Source of the DNA: Colius striatus
Taxonomy: Eukaryota > Chordata > Aves > Coliiformes > Coliidae
Assembly: GCF_028858725.1 (NCBI RefSeq)
Contig: NC_084763.1
Coordinates: forward strand, 21,695,501-21,759,500
Length of the DNA stretch: 64,000 bases
Reading direction: 5' to 3'
Positions 1-12,400 of the stretch are shown here, in pieces. Below the pieces are notes generated by a model. The model was given only the letters and a program-made list of their open reading frames with translations. It did no database searches and was not told where the DNA came from. Both the position numbers and the translations under genes were made by a program. Within the stretch, counting starts at the first letter, position 1. Each line of letters begins with the position of its first letter.

Positions 1-1653
1 CATACAGTGTTACAGGCTCTCAGGGGTTTTTTAATCTGTGATGCAGCATGTCTGAAAATGTTTACAGATAACCCCATGGAGGGGGAAATAGGCTGATAGA
101 GGACATTGCAGGGTTGGAAAGTGATCCATCCTCTCTATGCACACCGACCAACTGCTATTCAGTTTAGTCAGAGGAACAGAAGAAGCGTGCAAGGAGCAGC
201 ACAACTTATTTTTCTCTTCAGTAGGCAGAAGTCCTCTTATTAGCACAATATTCAGTCAGTGAAAGTGATGCTCGTTTCAGCAGAAACTGGCTGAATGCAT
301 TTTTGTGAAGTACAGTATAAATACCTAAGTACACAAACATCTGCACATACACAGAGTCTCCTACAGTTTGATCTTTATTGCATTTCAGAGAGCTTTGAGT
401 TAAAGGGGAGCCCAGCACTTCTGCAAATCAAAGAGGAAAATACTCAGGTGTCTTTGAATTTTAAACAGCTGAGCTCTAGAAAGGAGATGTTGTTTTCCTT
501 CTTTCTCTAAATTGTAACGATAGCTAAGTGAAAGATAGCTTCCTTTAAGGGAAACCAAAAAGAGTCTTGTGAAAGCCAGGTTGGGTTTTCTTTTCCTTTT
601 CATTTTACATGAAGTTCAGGTTAGCAGAAGAGCATTGCTCCGTCTTTGTAATCTAATAAACTGAATATGCTTTGAATGGCCTTTTGATGAAAGAATAAAT
701 AACTAGATGAAAAACTGAGGAACACGAGTCCTTCCTTTGACCAGCTTTGGCACAGACTTGGCTGCATGGGAAAAACTGGCTTTTGGTTCACAGCTGAGTT
801 TGCAGAATGTCCTGATGAGATTAGTTATGCCATCCAAACGCGTCCTGACCCATCCCTGAGAGTCACCCAGCATGGACTGAGGCACTGACAATATGGTTGT
901 GCACATTCACATGTACTTGGCAGACTTGTGTAGGATGGCTCGGCAGTGGCTTGGAACATGGTCTGGTTTTCCTTGGGAAGGGCTGTTTATTTTCTGACAA
1001 ATGAAGCAGATGTATTAGTGGCATATTTGTCAGCCTTCATATATGTTACACCTGTTGAGTCAGTATTTCAAGGTACTGCTACTTTCCCTCTTGTTTGTTT
1101 GTAATGGCAGTTAAAACAGATCTTCTGGAATGGTGGCTGGAGTCAGTCCTGTGGCAAGTGCTGCAAGAGGCAGCCTTGTGCTTTCTCAGCAGAAAACATC
1201 CACACAAATGGTTCGGGATATTTTACTGTTGGGTGGTCATCGCCAGCCTGGTGAAAAACATTGGAGTAATCCCATAGGGCTGCTTCCTCTGCTGCTTCTT
1301 CCACCTGCACTTGAGCAGCTTTGCAGGGTCTTGCTTTCTATGCCGTGCAGGTCGGCTGCCAGGGGGCTGTGGGGCCTCCACAGCAACAGAGCCTGTGGGG
1401 AGCAACCCACTGGGCACACAGAACAGCAGAAGCACCACATGCCACAGTCTGTTTTCTCTGTGTAATACAGACACACGTGATCTGAAGCTGCCTGATTTAG
1501 TCATGCGATTGTTTATGACCTTAGCCCTTTTTGGTCAAACTAGTCTTTGAATTACAACTGAATAAGAAAAAGATTCCTACTCAGGAAGGTAAATGTCCAC
1601 GTGAGATTGTCTCATCTCTAATAGCCTTTAACATCTGGATCTCTTATTTGTAG
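1..1653 (+). other. RFTN1: RFTN1 last intron (3' part)
   Basis: This stretch runs up to the splice acceptor (ttatttgtag) of the RFTN1 last exon at 1654. I looked on the + strand for the preceding raftlin exon, which should end in a lysine-rich stretch, and did not find it. The open frames here show no family resemblance and have no convincing splice sites. I therefore read the whole stretch as intron. Confidence 0.65.
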
Positions 1654-2076
1654 TTTCACTGGAGGTTCTCCAAAGACAACATGCACAGCAAACAAATGAA
1701 GAATTCTGCAAAGGCTAAACTAAGTACTAGGGAGAAGCAAATGGCAGAGGAGAAGCAGGAATTTGAAGTCATAGAGAACACAAGAAACTTGGAAGCACAA
1801 ATCCCAACAGCAACCAAGCCTGATCCAGAGCAGCAGCTGGACGAGGTCATAGACTTGGGAGATGAGGCAGCTGAGACTGATGGCACAGGTACCCTCCAGG
1901 ATGGGGCGTCAGAAGAAGCGTGTCCCGCCGGCTGTGCCACCAGTGATGGTGCCAGCCAGGGCGCGGGCGTGGGTGGCTGCGGTGCGGGGCAGGCCGCAGA
2001 GCACGGGGACGCCGCGCCGCTGTCAGACGGCGGCAGCGATGCGGCAGGGCAGGATCTGGACGGCTCCTGCGAGTAG
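1654..2076 (+). CDS. RFTN1: Raftlin, last coding exon
   Basis: Raftlin is a lipid-raft scaffold protein, anchored to membrane by N-terminal acylation, that tunes B-cell receptor signalling and TLR uptake. Only the C-terminal 140 codons are here. A good acceptor (ttatttgtag) opens the exon in phase 0, and the first residues (FHWRFSKDNMHSKQM) closely match the human raftlin C-terminal region FQWRFSREEMHNRQM. A lysine/glutamate-rich segment follows, probably helical, and then an acidic tail rich in Gly, Ala and Asp that ends in a TAG stop at 2074. The tail does not align well with mammals, and its DNA turns sharply GC-rich from about 1905. The convergent neighbour is OXNAD1, as in human. The ATG at 1681 is internal, not a start. 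Confidence 0.88.
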   Translation, partial: FHWRFSKDNMHSKQMKNSAKAKLSTREKQMAEEKQEFEVIENTRNLEAQIPTATKPDPEQQLDEVIDLGDEAAETDGTGTLQDGASEEACPAGCATSDGASQGAGVGGCGAGQAAEHGDAAPLSDGGSDAAGQDLDGSCE

Positions 2077-4345
2077 GACCTGCGCTTCAGGAGTCCTGTG
2101 AGTTGCTTGTCCAAGACAAAAGAAGAGATTTTGCTAACCGCCATTGCTAACTCCATTGCTCAATTCAGCGTTTCTTTGGCATTGTACTTACTTTGCTCCT
2201 TAGCACACCGGCATCTTGATGTTTTAAGTAGCTACAGGGCCTGGGCTTTTTAAGCCACAGAAATGACTTGCAAAACCATCCCCTGCGCAGAGTGGGAAAT
2301 GCCCTACGCTATCTCCTACAGCTACTCTTGAAATTCGAAAGTAGGGACTGGACACGTACTCGGGTTTTCCTGTGACCGACCCTGGCAAACTAGGTTTGTG
2401 CTTGGGCCATGGCAAACGTTCCACTTGGTCATATTTTACTCTGTAATACTTTCTTGTCCACATATCTTTGCTGGAGAAGTTACTGTGCCATATGTTATTT
2501 TGCCATTAAGCTTATAGTGTCATGAAAATGGTATTTGGGCTTGAACAGGCTGAAATTGGAAAGCTTAAATAAGATGGCTGTTATCTGTGTTAATCTCAAA
2601 TAGCATGCTTACTCGTGATACTCTCTTCCAGAATTTTATTAAATACTGCAGATCTTCAAGCAGTAAGCAAATCATGTACCTATTGCAGGCACACTGGGTA
2701 ACCAAACCCCAGGGGAAGTTGGTGTGAGGCAGGCGATTCCAATGTAAAATGCAATTTCCGAGAGACTCGCGTCTCTGTTCTCTCTTTGCCACCCAGCAGT
2801 TCATCAGTAGTTGTGGGGTCTTCAGAAGACAGAAAATCAGGAAACAGAAAAGTACAGGTAAAATGTGCTTAATTCTTTCAGTGGCCATCTTCACTAAAAT
2901 TGGAATCAGAGGTCACCTCCCGAGCCAGGTGATTTTCCACCACTTCCTCTCTGATACAAAATATGTTGTGAGAAGGAACTGAAATTGTAGACAAATAGCA
3001 GGGGCCAGTGGCAAACAGATGTCACTAAATACCTTCACAGAGGGGCTTTTTTATACAAGCAACCATGTTTTGGGACTGATACCTAACAGAATTCTGTAAA
3101 ACTACCAACATTAAGATGTTTGGAGTTACGTTAAAATATTTACAAGTGAATGTACATGTATCATACAGTTTCTGTGCCAATGTTCTCCCCGTACTTTGGT
3201 GTTCTCAAAAAATGTAGGAAGTAGTTGTTTCTCTCTTCTTAACCACCTTCATCCCTATTTAGAAGTGGTCAGGTAATGTGGTAGGAAGGTGAGAAATATA
3301 TTCTACGTTCCCCTGATTTTGTGAGTTTTTTGAAGCAAGAGCTCTAAGTGATTTGCTGTTTTTTTCCCTCGACTGATTTGTGCCTGGTGATTTTCTTTAG
3401 TCTTCAAACCAAAATGCTGTACAAGGAACTGTGTTCTGTACCAAATGCACACCCAAAGCAGTTCAAAAGCATCTTCCACACCTAAAAATTACACAGTTGG
3501 CAGAACATGGCAGAGAAAGGAAAAATCATACCATTTTCAATATTCATCTAATTGGGATAAGGGCACTCAAGTTGAAACCACTCCATTTCACACACACAAA
3601 GCATGGGGGTGGTATTTATGTCATTGATTAAAGAGCTTTTAATTTAGAGTTCACTGGTTTAACCACAGGACTGTAAGCAACTTCAATTTCTGGGAGTATT
3701 TTTCTATTGTTTTATCCTGTTCCTTGAGATTAGGCTGCAGTTCCAAGAGCCTCAAAAACACATTGTTTCAGTTGTTCTACTTCAGTACAAGATTTCTGCT
3801 CTGTACAGTTTTAAGTACCTGTCTGCAAATTTTATTAGCGTAAGATCCTTCTACCCATGGTTTCTATTTCAAGGAGTAGCTTTGTATTAATCTTGTTTAA
3901 AAAATCACTATATTTAATGACATTTTACTAGTAGAAAGTGTTGCAGTAGAAAGAACTCTCCAAATACTTTTTAAATAGAAAACATTTCTTGGATTGCAAT
4001 TTGATCTTGTTGAACTGGATCCCAAAAAGAGAAATAAAAGTCATGAGGAGATTCCTTATTTGTGGTACTTGCACAAACTGCCAATAATTTGTCCCGAAAA
4101 GGAGGAAGTTGGGGTCTCCAAGTGCTGATGAAGGGAAGCTCCTTACTACTGAATTGGCGGGAGTTACTGGTGCTGGAGAACTAGCTACTGGGTTTGGGTC
4201 GCCCATCTGACAGAGCACGTGAGGGTCTGTGAGGAAGTGGCACTTGTTTCAGTGAAAGCTGGATTTTAAAACTCTGTTACTGTACATGCCAGAGCAGCTT
4301 GGGGTTGGGAAGATTCAAAGAAGACATTCTTGGCTTTTTCAGTTC

Positions 4346-4351
4346 AATAAA
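4346..4351 (+). promoter_or_regulatory. RFTN1: Candidate RFTN1 polyadenylation signal
   Basis: An AATAAA is followed within about 20 bases by a GT-rich stretch (gggtttgggtttattt), the usual arrangement of a cleavage site. It lies about 2.3 kb past the stop codon. Other AATAAA copies at 4033 and 5370 compete with it, so the choice is tentative. Confidence 0.3.
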
Positions 4352-6825
4352 GGCAAACGGGTTTGGGTTTATTTTCACATAATTGGTTCCAACTTGTGGC
4401 CATGAATTACCCAGAGTTACAGCAGCTGTCTGGAGTTGTGCATCTGCTTTCACCGTGCCCCTGTCTCGAGTAAACCCAAGAGAGCTTAACCCCTCGCTGA
4501 GAGGTTCTACAGATGGAGTGAGGGCTGGGGAAGGGCAGGCCTGGGGTACAGCAGCAAAGCTCCACAGCAGTTATGTGCATTTTACCTCAGCTGCCTTTGC
4601 CATTTTGGGCTTGAAAAAGCAAGACCACCAGAGTAGCCAAGGAAGTGAAAGGGAGCAGTCATCACTACCTCATTTGAAGGCTGAATGGAGAAGAGGAAGG
4701 GCTAGGCCAGAGTGTAACCCCAGTATCTGGAAACCTGCCCAATGGGGGGAGACCATACCTGTGAGCAGCTGAAAGGGAGGTTGGCTGCAGAGGTACAGCC
4801 TCCACTTCTGCCTCGAGGGGCAGGCAAGGCTCCAGACTGACTTGTTACCCAGAGACGCCACAGCTACCCTGAGCCCCTGTCTCCACAGCAGCGTTTGGCA
4901 CCCCCAGCAGAAGGCAGAGAGAAGCCAGGCCCTTTCCTCTCCCACAGACAGACACCATTTTAAGCCCAACCTATTTTTTTCCCCCAAACTAGGCAGAATC
5001 CCCCCATAAGGATGCAAACTAATGCCTTTCTTGTAAGGAGAGCAGTGAGTGTTGCCAGCAGCGCTGGGGAAGGAGCCAAGGTGGGTGTGCACATGCTGCC
5101 AATGAATGAAGTGTGACAGCACGTGCAGGTAGCACGTTGGTGTGTTTTAAGGTGAATGTGTCTATGTCAGACCAACAGCACTCACGTGTGGAGACCAGTC
5201 CCAGGAGCTGCCTGTCCCCAAGGAAGGAGCAGGTGGGCTGCTCTGTGGGGAGGAAGAGTTAGGCATGCTGCTGTTCTCAGCCACGTGGTCATCTGAACGA
5301 GACAACGGATCTTAAACAGGATGAGTTCAAAGGAGGAAATCCAGCTCAGGCAAGAAACATTCAAGGCTGAATAAAGATGGCAAAGAAGAGTGGCTGAATC
5401 AATGGAAGCGAGGGGCAGGGGCAGAGGAGTAGAACTATGATGGGTAGGAAGTCCAAGATGTTGAAGCATCATAATGAAAGTAGTTAATGTAGAGTTTAGA
5501 TGGGGTTAAATGCCCTTTGTCGTGCAGAACTTCATTGATGATTGAATCTGTACGCTTGAAAATGGTAAATCTGAAATAGCTCCAAGTAGCTTTAACATCT
5601 GCAGAGAAAGGAAGCTAAGGACAAAACAATGTGCTTTTTTTCCCCCTAATTTGGCTCCTTTATCAGCCTCAGTTTCTGAGGTGAGCAGAGGAAGGGCCTT
5701 GCACCTGGACACCCTGCTTTTTCTTTGTAGCTGCCATGACTCTGTATTTGCCTCAGGGAGCCAATTACAGGGCAGAAATAAAGCAGGGCCAGCTTTATGT
5801 GCTGGAATTTCATCCTCCCAGATCTGAATAGTGTGAGAAGAGCTGGCATTTCTATTTCTTGCTGATAAAGGCTTCACAAAAAGTGTGAGGACCGCTGGCA
5901 AACAATACCCGTGCACCTGTGAATGAGGAGCTGTCCCTGCAATTGGGATGTTGTGGAGCTGTGCTGCTGGCTTTAAAAGGGCCCTGCCACAGCCTCTGGC
6001 AGCAGAGCAGTACCTGTGGTGCTGAATGTGGCAGCTGACTTTAATCAGCCAGAGGCGGAAAAAGGGCTTTTCGAGTACTTTTTGTTATTCACTGTAAAAG
6101 CACCCTACTAACTAAAATGATAAGTGAATAGCCATTCTTTTCCCAGTTAATTAATGCAAATCCTAAAGGAATCAATTCATACTCATTTTACCAGGTGAGC
6201 AAACCTGGTGTAGTAACTGTCACAGGGAAAAGAAAAACATTCCGTGTAGTGAGGCTGCAACACCAGGTAACCCACATCTTACCAAGTTTAAATAGAAATG
6301 TAGAGGTGGACACACATCTCCTCATATTTTACTGCAATCATTCTGCTTTTTCTCCTTAAGTTGCTCCTTATCTGATGGTGCAAAGGTAAAAGGAATGAAG
6401 TGTTCTAAGGTGCCATGTCAGGGTTCAACATCACGCTGAGAGTGTTTCTCCGAGGCAGGAGGTGCTGGGGAGCAGATGCTGCTCTCTGCCCCGGCCAGTG
6501 CAGGCTGCTGGCACTCTGCTGAGTTATTGGTAGAGCATTTGTTTGTACAGGTTAATTTTCCTGCTTTGTTTTTGATTATGGTGGAGTCCAAGCCAGTAAC
6601 ACTCTTTAAGTTGAAACTGATGTTTCACTCCAAGGCCACTGACCTCTAGAAAGAAGAGACATCTGGAAGAGCAGTCAGGCAGAAAAGGCCACAGAGGAAG
6701 GGTAAGTGTTCTGTGCCTTTTGCGGGGTAAATGCCCCAGGTAAGAGAGAACTCCTTGGTAACAGCAACTCAGGGTACTGTGTTTGGGGTGGAGATAGGAC
6801 TTTTTTCCTTCTCCTCCATCCTGAG

Positions 6826-6871
6826 GGGGCTGTGTGTGGGGGGGTGGGGGTGAGGTGGTGTGTGTGTGTGT
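6826..6871 (+). repeat. G-rich tract and short GT microsatellite
   Basis: A run of G-rich sequence (ctgagggggctgtgtgtggg and onward) passes into a short (GT)n repeat at about 6857-6871. It is simple-sequence DNA with no coding meaning. Confidence 0.8.
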
Positions 6872-8976
6872 AATGGTGTAATGCCACTCATCAGGCCAGT
6901 GAGCCCATGCAATGAGAGGGCTGTGTCCTTGCGCCATAGTGCTCAAGCTGAGTGTAACAGGGGATGACAGAAAGAGGTTAGAGGGAAAAGAGGATGATCG
7001 TGGAAGCAAAGGGGTTTGAAATATCTTGAAATATCTTTTGTTGAATGGATATTTTGGTGCACATCTGAGGAGTGGTTTCTGAAAGAGATGTCATTTAGGC
7101 TGAAGAAAGCCTGTGCATTACGGAGAAAAAAGGGTACATCAGTTTATAATCCACTTAATGATTTAAAAGTCATGAGAAAAACAACATTTAAAAGCTTCTC
7201 AAATCTTTTTATCGTTACACTGTTAAAAGATGCAAGAGCCTAGAGTGTGGATTTTATTTTAGGGCACCAGTACTTCCTCATAGCACATTATTGCACGTTT
7301 CCAGGAAAAAACCCTGCTTCCTTCAAGCATCAAGCTCTGGCATGTCAGGTGCAATCTTTCTGAACATGAATTCCCCTTGGTTCTATTTTTTGTGACAAGC
7401 ACGTTGTCCTATTTACATTCTGAACAAACAAGGAACCCTTCCTTGAAAGAGGGGTACTCAGAAGGAATCTCTGCTTTGAGTAGAAGGGAATTTGACAAGA
7501 CATCCCCTTGGGGTCTGCTGTGCTGCTGAGGAGGCAAATGCTTTCAGCCTGCGCTTAGTGCCACGTGTTACAGAAGCACAACCCTCAGCAGATGAGGCTG
7601 CAGGCACCATGAGATGAAAACTTAGGGGCCAGCCCTCGTGATGGTACTGGAGAAGGCACCTCCTTAAGGTCCTGCATGCAGAGTTGCCCCTTCTTGACTG
7701 CAAATACAACCCGTTCTCTTAACTTCTGTGTTCAGAGCTGTGTAAGCCTGAATTTTTCTCCTTGATGCTCAGAAAGTGCCAGGATTATTGCAGTTGTTCA
7801 ATCCACTTGTGCAGCAGTTGCAGTAGGTGCTTTTGTGCTGCACTCAAAGTGAGGGCTGGGAGTTTCCTAGGTGGCTGTCTTACTGGTTTTTGAAGATGAA
7901 GTGAATGTGGATGTGGCAGTGGGTATCTTACAGGCTGTAAAATGGAACAGAAACTGATAAAAAGAGGCTGAGACTAGAGGCTAAACTCAGCATGCTGAAG
8001 CTGAAATGATTTCTTGAGAGAGGACAGCTGGGCTGGAGGCCCCTTTTGCCAGGCACTGGGAAGTTATGCTTGAAAATTAAAGTGCTTCCCACCCCTAGTG
8101 CAGATGAAGGCTGGAAATCAGCTGATGGGATCGGTGTCTTTGTGACCTCTGTTCAAGGCAGAGCAGAGTGCTGCTGATAGCAAGAAACTTGCTGCATTAC
8201 CTATTTGACTGCTGTCTGAAACGTTGAAGAGGCTTGATCTGGTTAATATTTTTAATAATTCAATCATAATCTTGTATTTTTAATACTTTAAACATTCCTT
8301 GTTGAGGTCTTCAAATGTACAACAGGAATCTGTACCACTCATTTAACTGCCTGTACAATAATTAACGACCTCATGGCTTTGTGTTAGTCTTGTGATGTCT
8401 GTGATTCTTCTATAAGTTGGGGAAAGAAGCTTCACTGAGGAAGGGCTGAGGTGGCAGCCATTATACCCAGCCATACACTCACACCTTAAAAGAGCAAACT
8501 TTCCACAGACCGTTTTCCAGCCAGAGCTGGTGTGTCCCACAGCCTGCTAAAGCTCCACCCTGCAGCAGGACAGAGCTTTCCCAGCAGGGGTCAGGGCTGC
8601 CTCTGAGGACATGGCATGTGGACGCAGAAGCTGGATGGGCTCTCTTGGCACCAGCAAAGGCCACGGCTTCACCTGAGTAACTCTATGCCTACAGCTCCAG
8701 CAGAGGCTGGCAGATCCTTGACACTCTCATGCTCAATACTTTTAACTCCGCTCTGAATATAATTATGAAAAAATGTCTTTTCCTGTCAACAGAGTTGACT
8801 GGCTTTAAAATAAAAGGGTTTTATTTCTTTTAACAAGAAGTAGCAAGAGAAGGAAATCACAACACAGCAACTGCTTCTATAAAAATACGATGATATAGAA
8901 CTGGGGAAGTCAGAGTGTGAGCTCTCATTAGCACAACAATTTGGAGCAGAGTTAGAAGTTGTGGCATGAAGTATTA

Positions 8977-8982
8977 TTTATT
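8977..8982 (-). promoter_or_regulatory. OXNAD1: Candidate OXNAD1 polyadenylation signal
   Basis: TTTATT on the + strand gives AATAAA on the gene strand, about 350 bases past the OXNAD1 stop, with a TG-rich stretch (ttgttgtgct) some 40 bases downstream. A second AATAAA lies at 8825-8820 (- strand). Which one is used cannot be settled from the sequence. Confidence 0.35.
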
Positions 8983-9333
8983 ATGAACCGACCTGGCGTT
9001 GCTGCAGAATTCTCTACAACTGCTGAATCACACACTGAAAGTCTTTCAAAAGCTGACTAACAGCACAAGTGTAGAAAGTGGAAATACGCTGCTACCGTAA
9101 GAAGTAAGCAAACCATCAAAAAAACCAGAACAGTTAATGTCTTTAATATAAAATCACTTTTTGTTTCCCCCCAAAGCAGCAGCATTATAGTTAAATTAAA
9201 GGAACACCATCACAACTGAGGATATCTTCACGTATGAAGCAGAATCTTCCAAATAATTCAGAGTCCATTTCTGTACATTTGAGTTCATCGAGATGGACTG
9301 CAACCAAAGAATCTATTTTCCATTCTGCAGGTG

Positions 9334-9488
9334 TCACCACCACTTCTCAAAGAAAACACAGTTTCTGGGAACACCCATGTTAGATAAGAGTTTGGATACA
9401 GATTCTATCATTGGAGGTGGGCCGCAGATGTACCATAACGTGTCCTTACATACGTGTTTTTCTAGATCCTTTTCGGATATTCTTCCCT
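9334..9488 (-). CDS. OXNAD1: OXNAD1 coding exon 7 (last)
   Basis: The acceptor is tttttgtcag. The first two bases complete a Glu codon begun in exon 6. The exon encodes residues 267-316, including [10 protein letters not shown] (the NAD-side motif of this fold) and the C-terminal FEKWW, then TGA. The C-terminal aromatic residue is where this fold usually stacks on the flavin or nicotinamide ring. Confidence 0.93.
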
Positions 9489-12400
9489 CTGACAAAAAAA
9501 AAAGGTAGGAAATGAGAACAGAAATATTAATTGTGGAGGAAATTAAAAAAGAATGAGTAGCTAGGGCTATTTCAAGCACTCATTTCATAAAAATGCCAGC
9601 CCTGTTTAAGGATAATAGGTAACAAGATTTGAGGCTTCCAAAACCATTTGTTCCTCTGGGGAGTTAGATCAGAACTTCCAGCTGGAATGCACAGGATATT
9701 AGTCACTGAAGAGGAACACAGCTTACATCCAACTAAAAATCCCACATTCAGATGAAAAAGAATACGTGAGCGTCTCTAACACAAACACAACAGAAATGGA
9801 AGTATTTGATGAAGTTACCTCTTAGAAGCAGCAAGCTTATCCTTCATCAATCCCACCTTAAGCACCACTTTTCTGGACTAAAGTTTGCAGTGGGAACCAC
9901 CAGTGTAAAGTTTAAATTAACAGAGGAGGTTTACTAGGAATGAAAAGAAAAACTGCAAAGGGATTTTTTTTTCTCCAAAGCATAATTTGTACAGTGAAAT
10001 TACTCAGGTGTAACTCACATCTCACTTGGAATCTTAAATATAAAAGTAGTAACCTCTGCATAGACCTTCATCCTCTAGAATGTACTCAAACTTAGATACC
10101 GTGTCTGACACTGCCATTATATTTACCTGTAACGTGTGGCTGAAGTTCTTCACAGACCTCTGAACTCTGCTGGGTAACGTGGAAACGACACGTGATCTTT
10201 CCAGGAAATGCATTCATCAAACCAAGGATGTTTTTCTGTAATGTTAAAACGTAGTTGCTTAAACCACAGGCCATGAAGTTAAAGTCCCAGAACATCAGGG
10301 ATTACTACTGAGTACCAAGACTCTTGCATTTCAGTGCTGAGAATGTGATGGGCCTGACTCCCCGGGGCTGACCTGCAACAGGTAAGGATTTCCACCCCTG
10401 GCTTGTGCACACATCACCAGCGACAGTGTTAGTGCACTTCTCCTTTTTTACAGCATGCTGCAATTTGTAAGACTTGGATCTAAGAACCACTTATGTCCTT
10501 TCCTGACTTCCTCCCCATGTAGATTCTCAGTTTCCTCCTTCCACTTCCATATGTGTTTTCCATTTAAAACAAACCCAACCTGCAGTATGTATTTACCATT
10601 TGTTAGAAACTTTTTGAGTCTCATCTGCTTTATCTGGTAAGATTACTGACCCTTTACTCTCTCGTGTTCAAGTAAAACCACCTGGAGTGTAATGCTAATG
10701 CTGCTTTTACTGGAGTAGAAGCTGTGTGATTTTCAGTTCCCTAAGTGACAACTGTGAGAGTTACCACCAAAACCCAGCAGCTTCACTTCAAATAATTGTT
10801 AGAAAAAAGTGTCAGTCAGATGCTGTAGTTAGGTGTGAAGCTAAGATTTACTTACCGTCTAGATTGTGCACGGTTTTGGATTTCCACTGCTGGGATGAGC
10901 ACTGGAAATTCTTCCTTAAAATATTCTGACATAAAAATAGTCCTGACTCTCTGAATAGGTAACAAGCTCACTTTGTATGTGTTTGCTTACTAATGACTTA
11001 CTACACTGAACAGTCTGCCGTGGGTTGCTTCACAAAAATCCCCGACAGAGTCTACTTTATGGACAAATGCATTTCTGATTCCTGCACAAGACCTGGAATG
11101 ATGAGCAGCCCAGTCAGACGCTGCTGTGCAGTTCCACTGCTGCCTCTCTCACATTGGCCTGCCTGCACAGGCCTGGGTGGGACCCTAAACTTCTGTCCCC
11201 TTTCTATAAAACCACGCACAATTGGATACCACTTTTGAAGCTAATCGTGTCCTGTTGAGTTGAAGTCCTAGTACAAAGCCAGAAAGCACACCTGAGATAG
11301 GACTTCACGTGCTTGAGCAGCACTGCAGCCGTTGGCTGTTCACACTGCCCGCTCTGCTCTGTCACTCACACACAGGCCTACATGTGGCATCAGCCCCCAA
11401 ACCACTGTTTTGTAGGATCTCAAGGCAAGAGAGGGGCTCTCTTTAACTGAATGAAGGAGAATTTCAGCAGCTCATCGGGCTCTTTGCAGCCCAGTGGTGT
11501 ACAAAGTGAGGCGGAGACCTGGGCGATACAGACCCATGAGAAAAGAGCTATCCCTGAGTGTCCCCGCCACAGTAAGGAAATAAGGGCCCCCGATTCAGTC
11601 CTTGTGAAATCAGGAAAACCCAGTTAGCTGGCATCTTGAAGTGGCAAAGCCAGGGTGCTACCTTCTGTCATTCTAGCACTGCCTGCTTCTACTGTTTCAG
11701 ATGAGGAGATTCTCAAAAGCAGTGCACCTGCCTAGGATACGAGAGCACAGCTTTTGTCCCTGTGAGCCTGCACACAGTCGCTGCTTTGGGGACACAGCCC
11801 CGGCCGGCCCTTAGTTACAACCCAACAGTGCCTCATGGAGAGCTGGACAGTGTCTCAGGATAGCAGAAAGCCTCTCGCTCCTAAATGTATTTCCTCAGTC
11901 CTCTGCACACAAGTAATTTTCATATGCCTATTCTGGATTTGAGGGGCATGTGAAAAATGAAAGGAAAGAGATATTTTAAGAACTGTGACATATCATTGTG
12001 TTCTTTTGTGTCCCAGAAGCTCTAATGCAAAAGCTCTGCTGTCATAACACTGCTGAAGTCAAACTCAGGGAAAAATGCTGGCTCCTGCACTGAAAAAAAC
12101 TGTGTGTGCTTCGAACATACTGGGAGATGAGTAGTTGGCCCAATGGAAGAGTAGAGAGGTTCCAGTTTATTATTCTGCTTCAAGCAATAAACAGTGACTT
12201 TTCAAAGGAAGCAAAAACTTTCTAGAAACACTTGTACCTAGAAATATTGTAGAAGTACAGAAGAAAAACTAGTGATGGATCCTGTACACAATTTCTGGAA
12301 GCATTACGTTTTTTCACCTTGTGTTACAATCAAAAGCTTTCAGTACTTCAAAGAAACCTAAATCCTTAGGGATGCTTCGTTACAGAAGCTGTGCTAATTT

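Larger units (their letters stand above)
2077..9333. other. RFTN1 3' UTR, convergent spacer and OXNAD1 3' UTR
   Basis: No gene is recognisable between the RFTN1 stop and the OXNAD1 stop. The left part must hold the RFTN1 3' UTR and the right part the OXNAD1 3' UTR. Candidate AATAAA signals occur on the + strand at 4033, 4346 and 5370, and an ATTAAA at 3627. Several open frames above 100 codons (4383-4772 +, 4670-5122 -, 5506-5916 -, 6524-7009 -) have no family signature. A G-rich tract running into a GT repeat lies at 6826-6871. Confidence 0.55.

Noticed and set aside
4383-5122. Frames of 129 codons (+) and 150 codons (-)
   Set aside because: Composition looks random, there is no recognised family, and they lie in the likely RFTN1 3' UTR or spacer.
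6524-7009. 161-codon - strand frame
   Set aside because: It runs through the GT/G-rich simple repeat (reading as His/Thr/Pro repeats) and has no domain or splice support.
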